The position numbers were made by a program, and so were the translations under genes. Shown piece by piece: positions 1 to 7,770 of a DNA stretch of 24,090 bases. Position 1 is the stretch's first letter, and each line of letters opens with the position of its first letter. Source of the DNA: Hofstenia miamia (Eukaryota; Xenacoelomorpha; Acoela; Hofsteniidae); NCBI GenBank assembly GCA_900660155.1, contig CABFPE010000017.1:1588013-1612102 (forward strand), written 5' to 3'. The notes beneath the pieces are model-generated. The model had not been told where the DNA came from and ran no database searches. It saw only the letters and a program-made list of their open reading frames with translations.

Positions 1-94
1 GGAAGACGCGTATACTCATTTTTGATAAATTCATTGAATGCCCTAAGAGATGCAATATTCGAGGCATTTCTGGCCTTTTTATAGGCAGCAAAGT

Positions 95-115
95 NATATA
101 TATATATATATATAT
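95..115. repeat. TA microsatellite beside an undetermined base
   Basis: One undetermined base (n) at 95 is followed by about ten TA dinucleotide units. The ambiguity probably reflects uncertain repeat length in the assembly. The first 94 bases of the window show no recognisable coding content. Confidence 0.9.
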
Positions 116-430
116 AACCTCATTAGATATTTCAAAGGCATTTAATTCAATAAACCATTTATTTTATTGGAAAAGTTTAAGTTTATTTAATAACTCTATT
201 AATGAATCACTAAAATTATAAATTGTTATTTAAGTAATAGATACCAGTATGTGAAATTTAAAGAAATATAAAATTCATTGGAACTAAACCATGAAGTACC
301 CCAAGGACCAGAACTGGGTCCATTACTATTTAAGTTATATGTAAATTGTATGGATCAGCACATTAATAGTAATCATGTACAATTTGCAGATGATACTCTC
401 ATTTATTGTAATGATATTTTAACTTTACAA
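113..430 (+). pseudogene. LINE reverse transcriptase fragment (jockey/CR1-like), decayed
   Basis: This is the palm region of a non-LTR retrotransposon RT, the enzyme that copies element RNA at a nicked chromosomal target. Near 118-150 the frame reads LDISKAFNSINH, matching the first catalytic motif of this class (LDLSKAFDSINH), although the Asp usual after AF is Asn here. After stops and a frame change, 278-430 reads VPQGPELGPLLFKLYVN and then FADDTLIY, the catalytic FADD motif with both aspartates kept. The 5' part of RT (fingers) and everything after FADD are missing. There is no usable start codon, since the frame at 278 opens with TTG. The fragment ends abruptly near 431-437, where an EN fragment begins. 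It is a dead, truncated copy; the class is clear but the exact clade is not. Confidence 0.8.
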
Positions 431-437
431 AACCAAA

Positions 438-955
438 GATGGCGGTGTTCTATTTTTAGTTTCTAACACGCTTAAGCCTAGATTGAGGTCCGATATTACC
501 AGCAATAACTACATTTTTGAAGGCCTCTGGGTGAGATTATAAATCCTAATAATAATAAGCGCAAGCAATTGATAAACATCTCGTACTGGCCGAATAAATC
601 GTGAACAAATAGTTTTTTCCAGCGAACTTGAAAATGAAATTACAACCGCTTTAAGCAAAAACGTTAACATCATGTTAATGTGGGATTGGAATATGAAATT
701 TCTGAATAAAATTGAGAGAAACAAAAGTTATCAAACTTTATTTCAACATTTAACATTTCTTTAATTAATCAAACTATTCCTTCTAGGGTTAGTATTAATA
801 GCGAAACACTTATTGACTATTTCTTAGTATCTCAAAACATATTTTCTTATTAATATATATATATATGATTAGAATTTCCCTTTTCCGATGATTGTCTTAT
901 AATTTCATATTTAGAAGCTGATACTAAACCTTTTATACCAAATAAAAATGGGTAA
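438..955 (+). pseudogene. LINE apurinic-type endonuclease fragment, decayed
   Basis: This is the EN domain of a non-LTR retrotransposon, which nicks the target DNA. The frame at 438 reads GGVLFLVSNTLKPRLRSDI, matching the GGGVxIYVKNxLK block of this family. Around 590-720 another frame contains MLMWDWNMKFLN, corresponding to the conserved xxGDFNIDLLN motif with Gly and Phe lost but Asp and Asn kept. Around 768-845 PSRVSINSETLIDYFLVS matches the conserved PTRxxxxxxTLIDxxxVS block. Near 880 SDDCLII replaces the catalytic SDHxxI, so the catalytic His is lost. At least three frame changes and several stops show it is dead. Coding-like sequence may continue to about 1130 but is not convincing. Confidence 0.72.
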
Positions 956-2347
956 AAATTAGAAAAAGATCAAAAGAGAAAATTGAACTACTTAAGTGTT
1001 ATTGTTGTTAATGATCTTTAACAATTTTAATAAAAACATTAGACTAAATGAGATATATTTCGTCAACTTGAGCATCGTCAATGTACAAAATTTTCCCTCT
1101 AAATATGCATTATATAATAAACAGATATTATATATATAATTAAACGTTTACTATAGGTAATTTGGAGATTCTATCAAAAACCAATAACATACAACTACAT
1201 AATAGGATTATTTCGTTATCGTTATATCTTTATGGCTTCGAGAGAAGTGAACCGCCTTGCAAGAACTGAATTTCTCCAGACCACTCTGAGTGAGAACTAG
1301 ATCGATAGTTAACTGGAAATTAATTATTGAGACTTCAGTCGTTATTCATGCATGTATAAAGTGGAGTGCCTATTGAGGATAAAGAAAGCAAAAAGCATTT
1401 AGAGTTTTGTATTCGTGATTGAAATCTATATGAAGTGAGGTACTAACAACCGCACAGGTGAGGTGACGTAGAAATTAATACATGCAAAACAAAATTGTAA
1501 GACTAGTTAACTGTTTTATTTAAACTCTTATGTGTACTTCAAATGCTACTATTGATTAATTGTAGGACGTCGACCGGAGGCCACACTTTTGTTGTATAAT
1601 CGAAATGTTGTTGTATCACAAAAATGGAGTCAGCATTGAAGAGTTGATAACGTTATCTAAATTACATCAATATTAGTCATTAGGTTAGGGAAACCTAGAT
1701 ATTAGTTTGCAACTGTTAATATCTTTTGCATGCATTAGTTCGATACAGTAGGTATACATGTATAATAGGGCCATCTGCAAGTCCAAACAAATATTACATA
1801 GTGACTCTGACGTGATCCTGAGAGTTCAGAGAGTTCTAGTTGTTAAGTTAGGGCAGAGCTAGGTGTTGCCCCCTTTGACAAAGACTGCAAGAACTTCCTG
1901 TCTTGCTGAATAGCACTTTTCAGGAGTAAGCGATGATGGGAGACGTACTCCAGTTGTGAGAAGCCTGTGTGCGTGCAAGAGATATTCAGGGGAACCATAA
2001 AAATTTTTTTCTTTTCTTCTTAAACTCACTTTTTTGTTGATATATAAAATTTTGAAATTATTCCAGCATTTTAAGAGTCCTTTGTGTTGTGTCATTTTTT
2101 ATTCGTTCTGTACCATGCCCTCTTTTTTGTGTGTTGTTTTTGTTAGTACCCCCTTTTGAGAAATTTTTTTAACCCGCCAATTTGGCTTTAAGAACACCAA
2201 ATTTCTTGTTGTCATTTTTTTGCAGATTCGATGTTTTATTTATTTATCCCTACCTAGGTAAATTTAGTAAACCACTGCAGAGGTCCACAAGGCATTTCAT
2301 GTCCTCCTGAAACCAAGTGAAATGATATATAAAAAAAATTATTTTTC
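956..2347. other. AT-rich stretch without a supported gene; may hold the 5' leader or LTR of the next element
   Basis: I see no convincing coding region on either strand. The short frame at 1859-2095 (-) resembles no family I know. Because a gag reading frame begins at 2348, the element's 5' leader and possibly its long terminal repeat should lie here, but no second LTR copy, TG...CA boundary or primer-binding site could be recognised. A pyrimidine-rich run ending in TTTTTTTGCAG (about 2215-2225) resembles a splice acceptor, 122 bases before the gag ATG. Confidence 0.5.
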
Positions 2348-2900
2348 ATGACAAACCCTAGTTCAGAAGCCACTTCTGAAGTCTCCTCAGCAAGTGAAAT
2401 TGATATTGATCCTGAGACTCTCAATATTCCCCCACATAAAAATACAAGGTCCCAAGCAAGACCTAGAAGACAGTCGAACCCTGAAACCTTTATTACCCCT
2501 TTGCATGAGATCTCGTACTGGAGAGAGTATGCAGAGAGTTCCCAAGCTGAAGTTAATGGATAATTGGCAAAGTGCAATTTGAAAAAGGAGGAAAGTTTAG
2601 AAAAAATCCACCCACATAGGATTCAAACAAGAAAGGAAGGAGTTTGAGAAACAATTGTGGAAAAATATGGAGTGAAAGATAGAGTGCCGACCCTATCAAA
2701 GGCAGTGTCCTGCCACTTGAGTAGTCAATCCGAGGCTCCATAGCCGAGAATAAAGAAGAAAATGTGGAGAAGCAGTTGTCCAGGAAGATCTAGACAGGGC
2801 AATGAAGAATATGCAAGAGCAAATACCTGGGTTGATAATAAAATCATAATTAATAAATCCACATTGCTGAGCAGAGCACACCAAGAGGAGGTAGTGCCAG
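2348..2900 (+). pseudogene. gag: Gag N-terminal region, family A copy 1
   Basis: An ATG at 2348 opens a 71-codon frame rich in Ser, Glu and Asp, with NTRSQARPRR near residues 32-41. The gag of copy 2 begins MPNTRSQRSK, and the shared NTRSQ motif suggests the same gene start. The frame breaks at 2563. Further coding-like pieces follow in other frames, including EKQLWKNME near 2650 and QEDLDRAMKNMQEQI near 2790, which look like a charged coiled coil and agree with the coiled-coil-rich N-terminal part of copy 2. Gag would form the particle that packages element RNA in the cytoplasm. The region is broken by several indels and stops, and the start is inferred from the shared NTRSQ context. Confidence 0.55.
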
Positions 2901-2901
2901 T

Positions 2902-3540
2902 AGAACTGATTATAGGAGTAGTGGAAGGTGCCGAGGCCCATGCATTGAAGAAACCCCTTTGTTTACGAGATCTATGCTATCCATTCTAACCCAACCAGAC
3001 ATGTCCAATGCTCATATTAACTTAACTAAGTTTTTAGGTAGAGCAGATCAGAATGCTCAAACATTTGAGGAATGGTTCTTCTTCAAACTAACCTTAAGGC
3101 AAATTAAGATACATAAAGGGATCGTGTTGGCCCATCTACAAACCTTTATGACAGGAGACGCATATAATCACTATCTCACAATTGACAGGAATACTACGCT
3201 TGATTACAGGACACTAGTAGGGAACTTGAAACACAATTACTCCGCAGCCAACATTCGCCATCAGTATAAAATGGTTTTAGGGGAATACAAATTCCATAAA
3301 TATGAGAGCATTGCAACATATATCACATAAGTTGAAAGACTTCATCAAATGAGTTGTCTGCCTACAGAATACTCCAAGCACGATTTGTTTTTGTATTTTG
3401 TAAGAGGGCTACCAAGGCCCCTTTGTGAGAGATTTCAATTTAAATGCGATTTGTAGGATGAGGTAAGATAATTAATTTCTATTTATGGGAAATATTAAAC
3501 AGTTGAATAAATTCACATAACATCTAAGAAGTTAATATCA
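2902..3540 (+). pseudogene. gag: Gag capsid-like region, family A copy 1
   Basis: One frame runs from about 2902 to 3456 with a single internal stop (TAA at 3328) and further stops after 3454. It is clearly homologous to the gag on the - strand at 13630-14730: FEEWFFFKLTLRQ against FDEWFFLFKLTMKQ, GDAYNHYLTIDRNT against GLAYNQYMMLDRTM, IRHQYKMVLGEYKF against IKHQYKTFLCDMSF, and VERLHQMSCLPTEYSK against VERLFRLSSLSTEYSR. The internal TAA falls where the other copy has the Gln codon CAA, so one C-to-T change accounts for it. Similarity fades near 3520-3590, just upstream of the LINE that appears to split this gene. Confidence 0.8.
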
Positions 3541-3599
3541 TATAAAGAACAAAGTTTTATGCCAGTAGACAAACAGTCAAATTGCAGTCAATATCATTT

Positions 3600-4690
3600 A
3601 TCTCTCAGAGGGAAAGGCGTTTGATGTGCTGTTTGCAATTACATTCATGCTGGCTGCTCTTCAGATTGGAAGTTAGGATTTATCTGTCATGCATGCGATC
3701 CTTCTAAGAAAAGTCTAGAAACAACAGGGATTACTCAACAGATGAATCAACTGACAATCCCTAATTCCATTTTATTGGAGGAATCTTGTTCAGAATCCTC
3801 CTTATAAGAAAGGAATCCCACCATTAATTTACTGAAGCAGAGTTTTAGCTGCAGAAGGTCTATTCTCAAGAGAGTATCCAGAAGTGCAATTGTTCAATTA
3901 CTCAAGTATGTATTCATTGCCTAAATAAAGTCATTGCTGATCCTGACAATTTAAACAATTGGGTGCTTTTGTTATGTATTCCAAATTTCTGTTTAACTAC
4001 AAAACAAAAGTGCAAAAAGCATTCTCAACTTGCATCTTCCATCAAGAAGCTCAGCAATACATATTCCTTGAAAGTAATTTCTGAATTTCAATCTCAAGGA
4101 TTTAATCATACTTCAAAATCCACTAAGCATGATATAAGAGACATTATACATCCAGAGATACATAATTACTCTGTTTCTGCTTATGGCAAGAACTCCAATT
4201 TATATTTTAATCACCTCATTTTGGACTCAATGACTGGTGTGCAACAAGGTGATCCAAAGAGCCCACCAATTTTCTGCAATTCAATAATTGATTTTGTTAT
4301 GTCATTGAGATCTGAATTGAACTACTTTTATTTGGATGATGCAAATATTGCCAATGAAGCTAAAATAGTATTAAAGGGTCTCAAGAGTGTAATATCTTCT
4401 GAAGCTAAGATTGGACTACAGCTAAATCTATCAAAGTGTGAATTACCATTTCTTGGTAATCCTTCATTTGAAAAGCACACTATGATCAAATCTATGTTTA
4501 ATAAAATCTGCCTTAGAATTCTCATAACTCCCTTAAGTGAACTAGTTGTTCTTGGCAGCTATTGAATCAAATGTCATTTGAAGTTTTTACAAAGAAAACA
4601 AGCATAAATATGCTCATATATAGGAAGTTTTTGTATTTGCTATCAAGAGGGGGAATTCTCAATTCAGTACATGTAATGTGACCAGATTCT
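3600..4690 (+). mobile_element. LINE fragment with YLDD reverse transcriptase, apparently nested in the gag of family A copy 1
   Basis: Non-LTR retrotransposon sequence lies between two parts of one gypsy gag. Its 5' side (about 3620-3715) has a frame reading CAVCNYIHAGC and then GFICHAC, a Cys-His pattern like the second half of a PHD-type zinc finger; assigning this to the LINE is tentative. The RT core follows at 3919-4565. Downstream, weak coding-like similarity continues to about 4680. Neither edge shows a poly(A) tail or a clear target-site duplication, so both coordinates are approximate. Confidence 0.6.
3919..4565 (+). pseudogene. Non-LTR reverse transcriptase core, YLDD type, truncated
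   Basis: This frame of about 215 codons is open from before 3919, upstream of the first ATG at 3976, to TGA at 4563. Blocks in order are KVIADPDNLNNWVLLLCIP near the start, then LASSIKKLSNTY, then TGVQQGDPKSPPIFC (RT motif with QQGDP), NYFYLDDANI with the catalytic Tyr-x-Asp-Asp aspartates, IGLQLNLSKCEL (the post-catalytic GLxLNxxKCE block) and ELVVLGS. This set differs from the FADD and YVDD RTs elsewhere in the window, so it belongs to another LINE lineage, which I cannot name with confidence. The canonical QQGDPLGPLLF is changed to QQGDPKSPPIF, losing the Gly before Pro. The N-terminal fingers and the thumb are incomplete, so the piece is not functional. Its long frame suggests younger insertion than the gag it interrupts. 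Confidence 0.75.
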
Positions 4691-4883
4691 TGATGCCCTT
4701 AAAAGAAATTCAATTGAAAATTACTGAGCAAGAGTTCAAAAGCTGATTAGAAAAAAAGGAAATCAATTGAAGTCTTCCTCTTAAAGAAGAGTTCATATAA
4801 TTTCAACTATAAATTTCTTTACTAAATATTTATAGATTAAACTGAAATTTAGGAAATCATATAGAAAATATAATTTCTTAACA

Positions 4884-5237
4884 TCAAAAAAAAGTTCTAA
4901 AGCAGTAAGTTTTAAGCTAGCTATAGACAACACAGTAAGAATAGATGAAGACATGGCATTGTCAAAAACTTTCAACTACAAAGAGATTGTGGACACCTTG
5001 ACATTGAATCCAAAATCATACAAGAAACCCAAGAATGGAGGGACTAAATTAAACACCACTCAACCTAAAGCTGAGGATGAAAATAAGAAAGTCATTTATT
5101 GGAAGAAATGTGGTCTGAAAGGACACTTAAGGAGAGACTGCAAGAAAAAGATCCTCCTAATAGAAGACAGAGAAGAGTATATGATTAAGACTGACTCAGA
5201 GTCAAATGAAGAAGAGTCAAACTTTCAGAAGAACTGA
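4884..5237 (+). pseudogene. gag: Gag C-terminal region with damaged CCHC zinc knuckle, family A copy 1
   Basis: From about 4884 the frame reads KAVSFKLAIDNTVRIDEDM, matching KAISVVYMIHNSNRIDKDV in the intact gag of copy 3, so gag resumes here after the LINE. The nucleocapsid knuckle lies at 5100-5141 and reads WKKCGLKGHLRRDC. In the CX2CX4HX4C pattern the first Cys is replaced by Trp (TGG), while the second Cys, His and last Cys remain; copy 3 has all four. The next block LLIEDREEYM parallels LIADREGFIL, followed by an acidic Ser/Glu-rich tail also present in copy 3. The frame ends at TGA 5235. The knuckle would have bound element RNA and is unlikely to hold zinc normally. The ATG at 4953 is internal, not the gene start. 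Confidence 0.8.
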
Positions 5238-5251
5238 CTCCCAAAAACCAT

Positions 5252-5721
5252 GCACCAGAAGACGTGTTGATACTAATGCAGTTACATGGTCCCAATAATA
5301 TTGAGCAGAATTATTGTACATGCAACCATTGACACAAGTTCATCTGTCTCCATAATTTCAGACTCTTGCAGTAGCAATATTGACTTTGAGAAAGATAGAA
5401 TATGTAAAGCAAACACTTGGTTGATTGATGCCTCAGGAGATTATATCACCTGTAAAGGTGAGATAAAGCACATTAAATTCTGCATTGAGGACAATGAATT
5501 CCAACATTGTTTTTGTAATTGTAGATACAAAGAATAATTGCTAACCTCATTATATAATATTGGGAGGAGACTTTCTCCTGAAGACATTATGTGTGATCAA
5601 CTGTGGAAACCAAAAAATTATGTTGAATGATTGAGTAATGTTGCAACCATTTGAGGAATTGCCAAATAAGACTATAAAATTGACTCTAGCCCAAGACATC
5701 AACATTGGACAAGATAGATGA
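5252..5721 (+). pseudogene. pol: Retroviral-type aspartic protease, family A copy 1, active site altered
   Basis: Pieces in three frames form the protease that would cut Gag-Pol. A short frame at 5252 reads APEDVLILMQL, parallel to AQDILVITNLI in copy 3. At 5286-5537 the frame reads HATIDTSSSVSIISDSC, against NATIDTGAAASIISDEC in copy 3, so the catalytic triad DTG has become DTS. Another frame (5506-5721) supplies the C-terminal half with FVIVDTKNN and IILGGDFLLKTLCVI, matching DLILGNDFLERNACVI. The Ala-to-Ser changes beside the active site and several stops confirm it is dead. Order and orientation fit the flanking zinc knuckle and RT. Confidence 0.8.
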
Positions 5722-6250
5722 GGGAGACATCCTAATCCAAAATTATGCAGGAATAAACACACACCATCTGTTAATGAATGTGAATGTATGCATTGTGGCA
5801 GAGGAACATGAGAACTATTATCATAAAAAATTCCAACTGAAATCTAATGTTCAAGAAAGGGCAGGTGAGAATTGTCACTGTTTCAATAAGAAGGACTAAA
5901 AATAATAAAAATGTTTGTTTATAAGTTGACAATGAACCAGTGCAAAACGTAGAGGGAGCACTGCCAATCCTTGACAAAGATCTATACACATGCCTGAGGA
6001 GCTGAGAACAGTACTGAAAACAAATAGAGAAATCTTTAACTATGGCACAGTGAGTGTGGGAAAAGTGGTAGGAGAAAAACATATCATAGAACTGACATCT
6101 GAGAAGCCAATCAGGCTACCAGTAAGGAGGGTCCCTGAGAGCCTGAGGATTAAGTACAAAGAGATGCTACAGGAATTGATTGATAACAAAATTATTTAAC
6201 AAATAATTTAAGTTTTGCTACACTAGCTTCTATTTGCTTTTACTTTTGCT
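5722..6250 (+). pseudogene. pol: Protease-RT linker and N-terminal edge of Ty3/gypsy RT, family A copy 1
   Basis: The linker is read in two or three frames: NVNVCIVAEEHEN near 5780 corresponds to INGDVMIAG in copy 3, and NEPVQNVEGALPILDKDL lies near 5930. At 5990-6199 a 69-codon frame shows the diagnostic start of Ty3/gypsy RT: EELRTVLKTNREIF, GKVVGEKHIIELTSEKPIRL, then PVRRVPESLRIKYKEMLQ and a terminal DNKII, the region just before the RT fingers. A frame change may add NNLSFATLASI to about 6240, resembling the next conserved PSNSPFASP block. RT catalytic motifs are absent, so the element is truncated at about 6250. This is the clearest evidence that family A is Ty3/gypsy. Confidence 0.78.
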
Positions 6251-7290
6251 AAGAGAAATTCCCCAACCATACATGTAACTAACTTATTATTTTAGCATTT
6301 TTTGGATAATAACTTTTTCCCAAATTTACCACTTATTATTTTTATTATATTTATTTATATTATGTTATTGATCAGTATGATCAATGCTTAAGGTATCTCT
6401 TTAGGCCACAGGTAAGATAACCAGAGGCTTTAAATAGTTGATAGTTAAACTCATTAATCTGGGTGATAGTAGGAATAGGTATAAGGATGAGCACAGTTAG
6501 GAAGCACAGTTTGCATGCAGCTAAGAATTATTGTATATTCTCTAGTCTAAAATGAGCTGAGAATTAGGTATTGGAAACCATTCATTGCTTCAGCTGTAAG
6601 AAGAAGTTTGGAATTAACTTGTTCTCTGAATGCTTGTTAGCAAATTGATTTACATGCCTTTGTTTTCTCAAAAGATAGAAGTACATAATTAACTAGTAGC
6701 TTCCTTGGTTATTTATTATTTCTAAAGATAGAATGCTTGCTGTTTGCTGCACATGATTCTACCACAAGTCTAGCATTCTACACTATGCCTATATATAATA
6801 AATATGAAATAATAGTTAACAATATCAATGGTCACATTATCTGTCAAATTATAGTCAACAATTTAGATCTTAAAAGTTTAATATAATTTGTACATTTGGC
6901 TGTTTAGCCATTTTTAAATTTATTACTACATGTATTAACAAAATGAATGATAGCTAGCTAAGAAAGATGGGGAAAAGCATTATTCATACACTTAACTTAA
7001 ATATATTTTGTAGTCAGGGGCATAAAACCTAGAATCATTCCCATCATGGAATCCTGACCTCTACTTTACAAGAACTGCTTAGCTATGCATTGTAGTTAAT
7101 AGTTCAAACCATAAAAGAAATCCAAAATAATGAAATTCTGAAGAATTAACTCCTTCAATTCTACACTGAGGTACTTCTACATGTATTTATACTATTCATT
7201 AAACAAGTACCTGTCACCATAAAATTTTGAATTCATGTAGACTAATCTGCATGTCCCAGCTAAAATTAACAAGGAGTGAATTCATCCTCA
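6251..7290. other. AT-rich stretch, nothing recognised
   Basis: No frame on either strand shows a known domain, and no structural RNA or clear repeat was seen. It lies between the truncated family A RT and a LINE RT fragment and may contain eroded 3' sequence of the former. Confidence 0.5.
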
Positions 7291-7770
7291 GATTTTAGTC
7301 AAATGTTTCTAAAAGATGCATATGCATTTGTTTCAGAGCCTTTTTGTTACACTATAAATACTTGCATAAAACAATCAATTTTCCCTGAAAACTTAAAAAT
7401 GGCCAATATAACTCCTGATTATAAAATAGGTGATCCTGAAGCTGTTTAAATTTAGACCAATTTCTGTAACATCACCAATTAGTAATATTTTCAAATGTCT
7501 ATTAGCAAATAAAATTAATGAACACATTAATAAATATAATCTTTACTCTAACACTCAATATGATTTTCAGGCATGTCTACTAATGATGTTTTGTTATGTA
7601 CTACTGAAAAATGGAGAAAAAATACTGATAATAACAAATATGCAGCCATTGCCTGTCTAGATCTTTCTAAAGCTTTTGATTCTATCAATCATTGTATTTT
7701 ACTTTTAAAACTTAAACAATTACATTTTATCTCCTCAAAGCGTAGCTCTTTTATCAAATTATTTAAGTAA
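7291..7770 (+). pseudogene. LINE reverse transcriptase, N-terminal half, three frames
   Basis: This is the fingers and first palm motif of a jockey/CR1-like RT. 7291-7449 reads FSQMFLKDAYAFVSEPFCY, then SIFPENLKMANITPDYKIGD, the usual start of this RT class. The frame shifts near 7440 to FRPISVTSPISNIFKCLLAN and NEHINKYNLYSNTQYDFQA, then near 7575 to STNDVLLCTTEKWRKN and CLDLSKAFDSINHCILLLKL, which holds the first catalytic Asp. Sequence similarity stops at about 7770, before the FADD motif. The CLDLSKAFDSINH block resembles the RT fragment at 113-430, so both may come from related LINEs. Two or more indels make it a pseudogene. Confidence 0.8.

Larger units (their letters stand above)
2348..6250 (+). 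mobile_element. Ty3/gypsy retrotransposon, family A copy 1, degenerate and interrupted
   Basis: Remnants appear in the order expected for a Ty3/gypsy element: gag N-terminus (2348), gag capsid-like region (2902-3456), zinc knuckle (5100-5141), aspartic protease (about 5286-5721), linker, and the N-terminal edge of RT (5990-6250). All lie on the + strand in several frames with many stops. A LINE RT at 3919-4565 sits between the capsid and zinc-knuckle parts of gag. The flanking gag pieces match different, consecutive parts of the gag at 13630-14730, so insertion into one element is the simplest reading; two adjacent partial copies cannot be excluded. The RT palm, RNase H, integrase and both LTRs are missing or unrecognised. 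Confidence 0.75.

Noticed and set aside
1859..2095. 78-codon - strand frame in the leader region
   Set aside because: No similarity to a known family, no supporting neighbour, and it lies where an LTR or leader is expected.
1200..2250. A 5' LTR for family A copy 1
   Set aside because: No matching 3' copy, TG...CA boundaries or target duplication could be found by eye; a self-alignment would be required.
2254..2577. 107-codon - strand frame
   Set aside because: Antisense to the gag N-terminal frame that shares NTRSQ with another copy; it has no motif of its own.
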